Shown: positions 1 through 5,867, counted from the first letter of the stretch. The stretch: 6,410 nucleotides of DNA from CAZTLI01 sp964614375 (GCA_964614375.1 CAZTLI010000319.1:1-6410); one strand, 5' to 3'. The notes: generated from the letters alone by a model not told the origin. Translations and numbers: made by a program.

Positions 1-2
1 AA

Positions 3-1748
3 ATCAAGCGGCGGGTCATAGGGCAGCATCAAGGGGCTGTCATGGCGCAGGTCAATCACGGGCAGTCCCGTCAGCACATCCAGAATCGTGATTTGCCAGC
101 CCTCTTCGCCCAATCCATAGCCAAAGGCCAACTGTGTATTATGCTCATTGAACAAGCGCGCATTCGGCGCACGCGCAATCGTATGCCCCGGCGTGAACGA
201 CGACCCATCATGCGGAAGCGCGTAGGTCAGCGGTTCGGCGAGTGTCGTATCGTGGATATAGAGTACACCAGCGCGCGCCGACGCCCACACGGCATATACC
301 AGCACTCGTCCATCGCCGGATACCGCGATTTGACCGGGCGGAGTCGTGAATGAATCAAGCTGCACCGTATCCAACACCGAACCATTCGAGGCGATGAGAG
401 TCGCTGTGCCGCTGTCCTGATAAACCCACGCGCGCCATGTATTGACAGTCGTGATAGGCAGTTCGGTCTCTTCGGCGGTGACGCCTGCGGTTGGTGAGAT
501 TGCGGGCGTGGTGACCGCGGCAATCGGTGTTGGATTGGGCCTGGCGCCAGCGGGGGCTATATGTACCCACGCCGCGTAATCATCTGCCGCTTGCAGGCGC
601 GAATCATTCACCCACACGAGGCGCGCATACGCACCTTCACTGCTTGTCCATAACCGAATTCCCGTGTTCAATCCCGCGCGTGTATCCACCAGATAAAGGG
701 TGGTACTGCCACCACCGCCGGGATTCACCGCATCCGATGTATAGAGGAAACCTTCCGCCGTGCCCCAGATGCCGCTGATAACGCCACCTGTGGCAGCGCG
801 CCATGTGCCTACCCGCCGTCCATCGCGTTCCAGCACCAGCCAACCCGAGATTCCGCGTGTATCAAAGCCGTTGATCAGCACACGGCGTCCGTTTTGGATG
901 AAACGGGGCATCTGCACGGAGACATCGCCCGCATTAAAAATAGGAAATCGCGCATCTGACAGCGGGTCATAGACGGTGAGGACGTTGGTGTGCAAAAAGT
1001 CCGATTCGCCCACATTTTCAAAATCCGGGTCAAAGGCCGCGACCAGCACTTCGCCTGTGGGCGGGAACGTACTGGCTTCCAGCGACGCATAGTGGTCAAC
1101 ACTGGTGACGGTATTCGTCCGTGTATCCCAGCGATAACTGCCCCGTCCCTGTATGCTGCCGGTTTCCGCCAGCGTGAAATCGACATGCACACCGTCGTAC
1201 CATTGCACAATCGGCGTCAGACCAGAGTCGGCGTCTAATCCCGCTTCGACAGCGGCTGTCCCGAAAGGTCGCAGCACCAGTGTAATGCGTCCATTGGTCA
1301 GGTCGAATATCGCCACTTCCCACGCGCCATCTGCTTGACTGTAGCCAAAGGCCAGCGCCTGTCCGGTTGGATCGAAGAGCCGGCGATTGTGATGAATCAA
1401 GTTAGCTGGCGGAAATGGACTTTCGGGCAGGTCATAGTCCAGCGTGATGCGATTGCGGCGGGTATCATACACCAGCAGCTTCGCGCCCAGGTTCGCATCA
1501 CTGACGACATAGGCCGCGCTGACCCCATTGGGGGAAATCGTGACATCAAAGGGATAAAAGCCAAATCCACGCGGACGCTCTACGCGGTCATCTTCGAGAA
1601 TGAAACCTTCCGAATCAACATGAAACAACCGACCATCACCCGGTTGATACAGCCACGCCGTCCAAACAATCTCTTGCGCGCCTGACAAGCCAATACCCCC
1701 GACCAGCACATAGACCAGCAGCGCACTATACAGAAGGCGTTTCACCAT
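3..1748 (-). CDS. Secreted TolB/WD40-like beta-propeller protein with duplicated module (C-terminus beyond window)
   Basis: An uninterrupted reading frame runs from ATG at 1748 to the left edge (582 codons seen, no stop). An AGGT ribosome-binding site lies 6 nt before the ATG. The N-terminus is a typical signal peptide: K3-R4, a hydrophobic core at about residues 5-22, and a probable cleavage after A24 (SGA|QE). The rest has the rhythm of a TolB/WD40-type propeller, with strands ending in motifs such as FDVTISPNG, LLVYDTRR, LAFGY and VAIFDL. Residues 29-402 form one module. A Pro/Thr/Ala-rich linker (about 403-437) leads into a second copy starting at W438. Matching landmarks are WTAWLYQ at 29 with WRAWVYQ at 438, and LAFGY at 132 with LAFGY at 540, an offset of 408-409 residues. 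The second module is cut by the window. The protein probably acts outside the membrane in binding or scaffolding. No catalytic motif is visible and its ligand is unknown. Confidence 0.82.
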   Translation of the reverse strand, partial: MVKRLLYSALLVYVLVGGIGLSGAQEIVWTAWLYQPGDGRLFHVDSEGFILEDDRVERPRGFGFYPFDVTISPNGVSAAYVVSDANLGAKLLVYDTRRNRITLDYDLPESPFPPANLIHHNRRLFDPTGQALAFGYSQADGAWEVAIFDLTNGRITLVLRPFGTAAVEAGLDADSGLTPIVQWYDGVHVDFTLAETGSIQGRGSYRWDTRTNTVTSVDHYASLEASTFPPTGEVLVAAFDPDFENVGESDFLHTNVLTVYDPLSDARFPIFNAGDVSVQMPRFIQNGRRVLINGFDTRGISGWLVLERDGRRVGTWRAATGGVISGIWGTAEGFLYTSDAVNPGGGGSTTLYLVDTRAGLNTGIRLWTSSEGAYARLVWVNDSRLQAADDYAAWVHIAPAGARPNPTPIAAVTTPAISPTAGVTAEETELPITTVNTWRAWVYQDSGTATLIASNGSVLDTVQLDSFTTPPGQIAVSGDGRVLVYAVWASARAGVLYIHDTTLAEPLTYALPHDGSSFTPGHTIARAPNARLFNEHNTQLAFGYGLGEEGWQITILDVLTGLPVIDLRHDSPLMLPYDPPLD

Positions 1749-1785
1749 ATTTGACCTGTCGCACCCGTTCGTTGACTCTGCCAGC

Positions 1786-1814
1786 ACTCTAGCACAAGCC
1801 ACAAGCGCGTGCAA
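1786..1814 (-). promoter_or_regulatory. Candidate sigma70-type promoter for the propeller gene
   Basis: On the minus strand TTGCAC (1809-1814) is followed after 17 nt by TAGAGT (1786-1791). The -10 is preceded by TGC, an extended -10 element. Transcription would start near 1779, giving a leader of about 30 nt before the ATG at 1748. Assigned from consensus likeness and position only. Confidence 0.5.
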
Positions 1815-1834
1815 ACGGCATCCCGACGCGGTTT

Positions 1835-1864
1835 TTGCAGTGGCGGATGTACGTTGGCTACAAT
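1835..1864 (+). promoter_or_regulatory. Candidate sigma70-type promoter for the patatin gene
   Basis: TTGCAG (1835-1840) and TACAAT (1859-1864) are separated by 18 nt. Transcription would start near 1871, about 30 nt before the ATG at 1901. The TTG of this -35 box also opens a longer in-frame reading frame, but a promoter at this place argues against translation starting there. The opposing promoter of the propeller gene lies only about 20 nt away, so the two could be co-regulated. Confidence 0.5.
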
Positions 1865-1900
1865 AGACGTTTTATAAACAATCTCAATGGGGGGAGCATC

Positions 1901-3073
1901 ATGACGATACGCGCGCTGGTACTATCGGGCGGGGGCGGACGCGGGGCATTTCACGCGGGTGTCTATAATTATCTGGCGACGGCAGACAAAAATGCGGCCT
2001 ATAAAGATGTGCCGGGATATCAACCCGTTGATGACGCCCATAACGCGGCATGGATACCCGATGTCATCGTGGGCACGTCGATAGGCGCGGTCAACGGCGC
2101 GGCGATTGCACAGGGTAAAACAGCACAGGAATTATCGGACTTCTGGTTATCGCTGCACGATGATGATGTCGAAGGCCTGCCGCCGGGTATGGGTTGGCTG
2201 GCGCGTCGCGCAGTCAACGCCATCATGCGTAAAGCCATCAACAACCCGCTGAAGACCGTCCCCGAAGATATTTCACAATCGCCAGATGCCGCACAAAGCT
2301 GGCCTCCAATCCCGATCCTTCCCGGTGGACTCAGCAAACGTCTCATCGGTCAATGGAGCAATCTGCTCGATACAGGCCCATTGGCGCAAACACTGAAAAA
2401 CAAGCTCCAACTCGATACCGATACCATCACTAACAGCGCCATCAAACTGCTCATCAGCGCGACCAATGTGCGGACGGGCGAAGGCATGGTCTTCAGCAAT
2501 AAATCCGTCATTGACCGCGATACAGGCCAACCGCGTGCCGGTGTTCGTTCACCCATCAACATCCAGCGGATCATCGCCAGTTGCAGCATTCCGATGGTCT
2601 ATCCCTGGACAGAAGTCGATGGTGAGACATACTGGGATGGCGCAGTCGTCGCCAATACGCCGCTTGGTCCCGTGATGGATGCGGTTGGGGATCGTCCGGC
2701 AGATGAGCCGATGGAAGCGGTGGTGGTCATGATGACGCCGTGGTGGGAATCTCGCGCCGAAGCACAGGAAAATCGCGGACGACTGCCACAGGATTTTGCC
2801 GAAGCCATGACATGGACACTCGATTGGGCGCTGCTGGCGTCGTTCCGCGCGGAACTCAAGCTGCTGAAATCGTATAATCGTCTATCTGAAGTAGTGCGTA
2901 ATCCTGATGGGTCGCAAAAATATCGCCATGTCAATCCGGTCATCGTCGCGCCCGACAAACTGCTGACTGTTCAGCGCATCATCGACTATGACAGTGCTGC
3001 CAGCGCAGCGTTGATACAAAAAGGGGAAGCCGCCGCGCGCCGCGCCTTTGCAGCGCAATTTGCAGTGGAGTAA
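1901..3073 (+). CDS. Patatin-like phospholipase family protein
   Basis: A 390-residue serine lipid acyl hydrolase of the patatin family, probably cytoplasmic because no signal peptide or membrane segment is visible. The family motifs are present in order: the glycine-rich oxyanion-hole loop SGGGGRGAF (residues 9-17), the nucleophile elbow GTSIG with Ser60, and the second dyad residue in YWDGAVVANTPL with Asp246. Ser60 and Asp246 form the Ser/Asp dyad, so the enzyme should be active, cleaving acyl esters of phospholipids or other lipids; the actual substrate cannot be read from sequence. The C-terminal part (about 265-390) is helical and rich in Arg, Lys and Ala and may be a lid or membrane-association region. 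The ATG at 1901 is preferred over an upstream in-frame TTG at 1835 because a GGGGGGAG ribosome-binding site (1889-1896) precedes it and the family motif starts right after it. The gene stands alone, divergent from the propeller gene. Confidence 0.93.
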   Translation: MTIRALVLSGGGGRGAFHAGVYNYLATADKNAAYKDVPGYQPVDDAHNAAWIPDVIVGTSIGAVNGAAIAQGKTAQELSDFWLSLHDDDVEGLPPGMGWLARRAVNAIMRKAINNPLKTVPEDISQSPDAAQSWPPIPILPGGLSKRLIGQWSNLLDTGPLAQTLKNKLQLDTDTITNSAIKLLISATNVRTGEGMVFSNKSVIDRDTGQPRAGVRSPINIQRIIASCSIPMVYPWTEVDGETYWDGAVVANTPLGPVMDAVGDRPADEPMEAVVVMMTPWWESRAEAQENRGRLPQDFAEAMTWTLDWALLASFRAELKLLKSYNRLSEVVRNPDGSQKYRHVNPVIVAPDKLLTVQRIIDYDSAASAALIQKGEAAARRAFAAQFAVE

Positions 3074-3264
3074 TCATCTGGTCGTCGTCCTTGACCGTGT
3101 TAGTGCGATACGACATCAAAACTGTGAACGAGACGACTGAAGGTCGGGGTTTTTTGGGGATTTCCTCGTAACCCTACACTCTCCCATCAGGGTGGTATAC
3201 TGCACAATAAACAGTCTAAGGGTGCTGCCTGTTCTTCAGGGTTGGACGGAGAAAAGTCATCATA
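3074..3264. other. Intergenic region downstream of the patatin gene
   Basis: No convincing gene is seen here. A T-tract at 3150-3156 follows a G run but lacks a strong upstream stem, so it is not a clear terminator. A CCCTACACT...TCAGGGTG pair at about 3172-3194 resembles a shorter version at about 5922-5936. A weak 4-bp hairpin with CCTG and CAGG arms lies near 3226-3241. The stretch ends with the candidate promoter and leader of the small ORFs that follow. Confidence 0.5.
3193..3201 (+). promoter_or_regulatory. Candidate extended -10 promoter element
   Basis: The sequence TGG-TATACT matches an extended -10 element (TGn-TATAAT). No good -35 box is found 16-18 nt upstream. If used, it would drive a transcript starting near 3208 that covers the small ORFs at 3265-3406. 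Confidence 0.3.
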
Positions 3265-3348
3265 ATGAACAAACCCGGAGTCGTAGTATATCAGGTCGCT
3301 TCTCTTGATGACGCAAGAAGAGACGCCAGTGCGACTCAAACTGTTTAG
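3265..3348 (+). CDS. Possible tiny ORF, 27 codons
   Basis: ATG at 3265 to TAG at 3346-3348. A GGACGGAG purine run (3244-3251) lies upstream, but about 13 nt from the ATG, which is long. The N-terminal residues MNKPGVVVYQ look protein-like and the rest is less convincing. It overlaps the next small ORF in another frame, so it could be a leader peptide, the front half of a frameshifted gene, or chance. Not recognised as any known family. Confidence 0.2.
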   Translation: MNKPGVVVYQVASLDDARRDASATQTV

Positions 3349-3406
3349 CGCACAGGTCTATGAAAATGACTGCATCTGGTTGCGCTATACTGTGGATATG
3401 ACGTAA
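3308..3406 (+). CDS. Possible small protein, 32 residues
   Basis: ATG at 3308 to TAA at 3404-3406. The peptide begins MTQEETPVRLKLF and continues with SAQVYENDCIWLRYTVDMT. The mix of hydrophobic strands with Trp, Cys and Tyr looks like genuine coding sequence, perhaps a beta-hairpin or the end of a larger domain. The frame is open upstream only to the TAG at 3284-3286, and the best ribosome-binding match (AGG, 3293-3295) is weak and 12 nt away. The preceding 27-codon ORF runs into this one in a different frame. A single-base shift would join them into one protein of roughly 45-50 residues, so this may be a frameshifted or decayed gene. It matches no family I know. Confidence 0.3.
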   Translation: MTQEETPVRLKLFSAQVYENDCIWLRYTVDMT

Positions 3407-3462
3407 GCCCCTGTTAAGTTGTGAAGATGGATGCGGCATCCGTTCACAGGCCATGCAGCCAA

Positions 3463-3876
3463 TTAGCGCACGATCATCGGGAACATCGGCGTCACAGGCA
3501 CTGTGGCATCGTCATCCGCGATGTAGGCCTGTGCTTGTTCCACGGTGTCCATAAACACCAGTGTCGGCGCTGCCATGTGATTGGGAATGCGAATCGAGTC
3601 GAACGCAAATTTCACAAGCGAACGGGTATGGACAATAATCAGGGTGTCCAGATTGGGATGGGCATAGGAGTAAAGCTGCTGCAAACGGGTAAGGGTGGAT
3701 ACCGACAGCGATGTATTCGCCATATCCACAATCACGCTGACCAGATAGCCGGTTTCATCCATCCACTGTTCGAGCAGGTCACAGGCATCTGCCAGATCAT
3801 TGAGTCCATTCAGGCGTGAAAGGTCGAGATAGGCGATATTTTCGTTGATGTTCAGTCCGCTGATTTCTGTTTTCAT
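3463..3876 (-). CDS. Small STAS-like (SpoIIAA/SEC14-like fold) protein
   Basis: A 137-residue soluble protein with alternating strands and helices: a strand at about 14-20 (AYLDLS), a helix at 24-42, a strand at 44-52 (YLVSVIVDM), a helix at 58-71, a strand at 77-83 (DTLIIVH), a helix at 85-95, a strand at 104-109 (PTLVFMD) and a final helix at 112-120. This order and the position of the VIVDM strand resemble STAS-type proteins, which are small regulatory or ligand-binding modules. No clear phosphorylatable anti-anti-sigma serine motif is seen, so a partner-switching role is not claimed. The ATG at 3876 is preceded by an AGAGGT ribosome-binding site about 10 nt upstream. The next gene on the same strand ends 176 nt upstream, so it may have its own promoter. 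The family call is a fold-level judgement; it could equally be an uncharacterised small-domain family. Confidence 0.65.
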   Translation of the reverse strand: MKTEISGLNINENIAYLDLSRLNGLNDLADACDLLEQWMDETGYLVSVIVDMANTSLSVSTLTRLQQLYSYAHPNLDTLIIVHTRSLVKFAFDSIRIPNHMAAPTLVFMDTVEQAQAYIADDDATVPVTPMFPMIVR

Positions 3877-4052
3877 GATCCCATACCTCTATAATGATGA
3901 CTTCAATGATTGTCGGTCTGTACATTTATTGTAGGAGAAAAATAGCTGGCGCGGCATGAAAAATTTCCGAATATTTCGTAAAAAGTCGGACACCATATCT
4001 ATACAACTTTCATGTCGGAAAGCAAAAAATGGCGGATGAAACGACAGTGGTT
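3877..4052. other. AT-rich intergenic region between the CZB and STAS-like genes
   Basis: This 176-nt gap is more AT-rich than its surroundings. It holds a possible minus-strand -10 element TACAAT at 3928-3933 for the STAS-like gene, with no good -35. It also has an inverted repeat CAAT-G-ATTG at 3904-3912, a TACA/TGTA pair at 3921-3933, and CGAA-TAT-TTCG at 3968-3978. No clear rho-independent terminator for the CZB gene is visible. Confidence 0.4.
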
Positions 4053-4418
4053 TTAGATTTTGCTGAAGGTCGCTTGCAGCAAACGGTCAATTTCGAGCAG
4101 CAAATCTTGAATCTCACGGTGCAGGCGATGGGCTTCCTGCATCTGCTCCTGAGCAGAGTTGCCATTCCCCTTGCGATACAACTGCACCGCTGAATCGGTA
4201 TGCCGATGAAACAGGCGATGTTTTTCACCCAATTGCCGATAGGCCGGGCTTTTGACCAGTTTGGCGTTACGCAGCGCGGCTTTGTAATACCAGCGACCAA
4301 ATTCACATTCGTGGTAATCCGTGAGATGTGGGTCGGAGAGTTCACCGCTGATATAACCATCAATGTGGTGCAAATAACGGATGTGGTGGCTTAACATCCG
4401 CAGGGCGTCGTTACGCAT
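4053..4418 (-). CDS. Stand-alone CZB (chemoreceptor zinc-binding) domain protein
   Basis: A 121-residue helical protein that is essentially one CZB domain. The diagnostic core is HECEFGRWYY (residues 36-45), matching the family's C-x-[LF]-G-x-W-[YL] signature with Cys38. It is followed by the H-x3-H pair His67/His71 in EKHRLFHRH. His11 or His12 in the first helix is the likely fourth ligand. In known CZB proteins these one-Cys three-His residues bind Zn(II) tightly and tune chemoreceptors or diguanylate cyclases. Here no output domain is attached, so the protein may act in trans as a zinc sensor or buffer. The C-terminal helix (about 83-116) is amphipathic and may dimerise. The ATG at 4418 is chosen because the GGGGG ribosome-binding run (4429-4433) sits 10 nt away from it; an in-frame ATG at 4427 lies only 1 nt from that run and would add three residues. 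No chemotaxis gene is nearby in the window. Confidence 0.85.
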   Translation of the reverse strand: MRNDALRMLSHHIRYLHHIDGYISGELSDPHLTDYHECEFGRWYYKAALRNAKLVKSPAYRQLGEKHRLFHRHTDSAVQLYRKGNGNSAQEQMQEAHRLHREIQDLLLEIDRLLQATFSKI

Positions 4419-4446
4419 GATAGGCATACCCCCAAACCATTTATTA

Positions 4447-4469
4447 CAGCTTCAATGTCAGCTTCAATG
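4447..4469 (-). repeat. 12-nt tandem direct repeat in the CZB leader (candidate operator)
   Basis: Two perfect 11-nt copies of CAGCTTCAATG (plus-strand reading) at 4447-4457 and 4459-4469 are separated by one base, giving a 12-nt period. They sit just downstream of the TATAAT box at 4473-4478, around and after the expected transcription start. A repressor bound there would block the CZB gene. The function is inferred; the repeat itself is directly visible. Confidence 0.5.
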
Positions 4470-4472
4470 CCT

Positions 4473-4478
4473 ATTATA
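4473..4478 (-). promoter_or_regulatory. -10 box for the CZB gene
   Basis: A perfect TATAAT on the minus strand, with transcription expected to start near 4466 and a leader of about 48 nt. No convincing TTGACA-like -35 lies at 16-18 nt, which suggests an activator-dependent or variant promoter. Confidence 0.5.
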
Positions 4479-4562
4479 CACCCTCCCCAGCGTTTGTGTG
4501 GTAAATTTCCGGCACGATTGACCCACGCATCCCCTGTGCTCAAGCGGCGCTGTCCACTGGCT

Positions 4563-4937
4563 TCATTCTACACCCACCGGCAGCGTGAATGTGCCATCGG
4601 CATTCACAGGAAACGCATGAACCTGTGTCACCGCATTTACATTAATCGCACCATAAATATGCGGAAATAGGTCGGCTTCATCGACAGGCGCGGGATGGTC
4701 TGGATTGGGATGGGCGGGCGCTTCCCAGCGTGTGGCGGCGGTCAATCGCCCGGTCTCTATCGCCAGCAGCACGAGGTCGATCTGCCCGCGATAAAAGGCG
4801 TTGGCAACAGCCACAACCTGTTTCGCCGTTGAACAATGGATGAAACCCTCAGTTGCCAGCGATGGCGCACGATATGCACCGTCTGTCTGTGCCGCCTGCC
4901 ATTCGGTCTGTGGCGTAATGTGATAGATAATCGTCAT
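4563..4937 (-). CDS. DUF952 family protein
   Basis: A 124-residue soluble protein matching DUF952 along its length. It shows IYHIT (residues 4-8), APSL-x-TEGFIHCST (24-37), QVVAVANAFYRGQIDLVLLAIE (40-61), the WE pair at 71-72 and FPHIYG (91-96). The family is small and mostly stand-alone. As I recall it is placed by fold with ADP-ribosyltransferase-like proteins, and the conserved His in YHIT and FIHCST would fit a nucleotide-binding pocket, but no biochemical function is established here. The usual length is near 110 residues, and the extra tail after residue 112 is Gly/Val-rich and short. The ATG at 4937 is chosen because the family begins exactly there and AAGGAA (4943-4948) lies 5 nt upstream. 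A longer in-frame start at 5009 would add residues translated from an interspersed-repeat-like sequence and is rejected. Confidence 0.9.
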   Translation of the reverse strand: MTIIYHITPQTEWQAAQTDGAYRAPSLATEGFIHCSTAKQVVAVANAFYRGQIDLVLLAIETGRLTAATRWEAPAHPNPDHPAPVDEADLFPHIYGAINVNAVTQVHAFPVNADGTFTLPVGVE

Positions 4938-4948
4938 GATAATTCCTT

Positions 4949-4991
4949 GGCCTCCGTGTCCTCTGGGTTCAAATCTTTGTTCTTCTGTGTG
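4949..4991 (-). repeat. CACAGAGG-type interspersed intergenic repeat, degenerate copy
   Basis: On the minus strand this stretch reads as purine-rich CACAGA, AACAAAGA, TTTGAACC, CAGAGGACACGGAGG units. This resembles the recurring ACCACAGAGGACACGGAGG-like sequence that I recall between genes in many Chloroflexota and some cyanobacterial genomes, here with several substitutions. It ends just before the ribosome-binding site of the DUF952 gene and so lies in its leader. Confidence 0.5.
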
Positions 4992-5008
4992 ATAGGCTAT
5001 CATCACCA

Positions 5009-5038
5009 TTGAGACAGCGCGTTCCTCGCTGCTACAAT
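5009..5038 (+). promoter_or_regulatory. Candidate sigma70-type promoter for the HEAT gene
   Basis: TTGAGA (5009-5014) and TACAAT (5033-5038) are separated by 18 nt, the same spacing and the same GC-TACAAT -10 as the patatin gene promoter. Transcription would start near 5045, about 25 nt before the ATG at 5070. Confidence 0.5.
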
Positions 5039-5069
5039 GCCCTATCCACTAAAACGAGAGGCATCAATC

Positions 5070-5867
5070 ATGACCTATTCCCCGCCAGTTGACCAGTTAT
5101 TAACGCTGGGCGACATCCGCCAATTTGATTCCTGGCCTGATTATCTCGCGCTGGGCTTTGACGACAGCCATATCGACGCCCTGATTGCGCTGGCAACCGA
5201 CCAGACCCTGATGGAAAACCGCGATGATGAAGGGGTGATGTGGGCGGCGGTTCATGCGTGGCGGACACTGGGGATGCTGCGGGCAGAAGCGGCAGTCCAA
5301 CCCCTGATTAACCTGTTCCACGAACTGACAGGCAGCTATTGGACAGCATCAGAGATTCCTGCGGCGCTCTCGCTCATTGGGCCGTCATCTGTCCCCTATC
5401 TTCGCGATTATGTGGCCAATGACGCTGTGCAGGCCTACGCCCGTGCAAGAGCAGTTCGCGCGCTGGAAATCATCGCCGGCGCATGGGAAGACATCCGCAA
5501 AGACGCGATTGCGGCTATTCACAGCAAACTCGAACACTATGCCGACAATGAAGAATCGCTCAACGGCTTTCTAGTGAAATCACTGGCAAACCTCAATCAC
5601 GAAGACAGTCTCCCTTTGATTGAAGCCGCCTATGCAGGCGGACACGTCAATGAACGTGCGGCAGGGGGTGATTGGTATGATTTGCAGGTCAAGTACGGGC
5701 TGAAACCGCCCCGTACCCGCACCACAAAATCATCCGCCCGTGCCGCCAATATGGATCGCGATAGCCCCGCCCAGCGCGCGACCAAAGCCCGCTTTGACCG
5801 TCAAAAAGCCCGCGCCAAACGCAAGCAGTCCAAAAAATCGCGCCAGAAAAACCGCAGGCGCAAATAG
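5070..5867 (+). CDS. HEAT-repeat (DUF1186-like) protein with basic C-terminal tail
   Basis: A 265-residue protein. Residues 1-205 form a run of helical pairs typical of HEAT-like repeats: about 31-50, 54-70 (GVMWAAVHAWRTLGML), 75-88 (AVQPLINLFHEL), 93-115 (SEIPAALSLIGPSSVPYLRDY), 121-136, 140-156 and 162-188. The layout, including GDWYDLQVKYGL at 200-211, resembles DUF1186-type scaffold proteins. These often carry a SEC-C zinc motif at the end, but none is present here. Instead residues 213-265 are strongly basic: 22 Lys/Arg against 3 Asp in 53 residues, ending in NRRRK. Such a tail would favour binding to nucleic acid or acidic surfaces. The ATG at 5070 is supported by GAGAGG (5056-5061). 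An in-frame ATG at 5037 overlaps the -10 box and is unlikely. Divergent from DUF952, convergent with the FHA gene. Confidence 0.8.
   Translation: MTYSPPVDQLLTLGDIRQFDSWPDYLALGFDDSHIDALIALATDQTLMENRDDEGVMWAAVHAWRTLGMLRAEAAVQPLINLFHELTGSYWTASEIPAALSLIGPSSVPYLRDYVANDAVQAYARARAVRALEIIAGAWEDIRKDAIAAIHSKLEHYADNEESLNGFLVKSLANLNHEDSLPLIEAAYAGGHVNERAAGGDWYDLQVKYGLKPPRTRTTKSSARAANMDRDSPAQRATKARFDRQKARAKRKQSKKSRQKNRRRK

Noticed and set aside
875..1210. Minus-strand ORF of 111 codons
   Set aside because: It is another frame of the same strand as the propeller gene and fully inside it.
1335..1685. Plus-strand ORF of 116 codons
   Set aside because: It lies wholly antisense to the propeller gene, whose frame is continuous and has recognisable signal peptide and repeats. 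The ORF has no recognisable motif.
1835..1900. 22-residue N-terminal extension of the patatin protein from a TTG codon
   Set aside because: The region overlaps the promoter and the good ribosome-binding site lies before the ATG at 1901, where family similarity begins.
2599..2958. Minus-strand ORF of 119 codons
   Set aside because: Antisense to the catalytic part of the patatin gene; Ser/Arg/Thr-rich composition typical of a shadow frame.
3146..3160. G run plus T6 tract as a terminator for the patatin gene
   Set aside because: No stable GC-rich stem precedes the T-tract; only a 6-bp pairing with a 45-nt loop can be drawn.
3260..3454. Minus-strand ORF of 64 codons downstream of the STAS-like gene
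   Set aside because: No clear ribosome-binding site or family likeness, and it is antisense to the more protein-like small ORF at 3308-3406.
3421..3819. Plus-strand ORF of 132 codons
   Set aside because: Antisense to the STAS-like gene; His/Arg/Cys-rich sequence without a domain.
3890..3895. Plus-strand TATAAT
   Set aside because: It faces away from the STAS-like gene and no plus-strand gene follows for over 1 kb; likely chance in AT-rich DNA.
4010..4363. Minus-strand ORF of 117 codons
   Set aside because: Other frame overlapping the CZB gene, which has the full zinc-binding signature.
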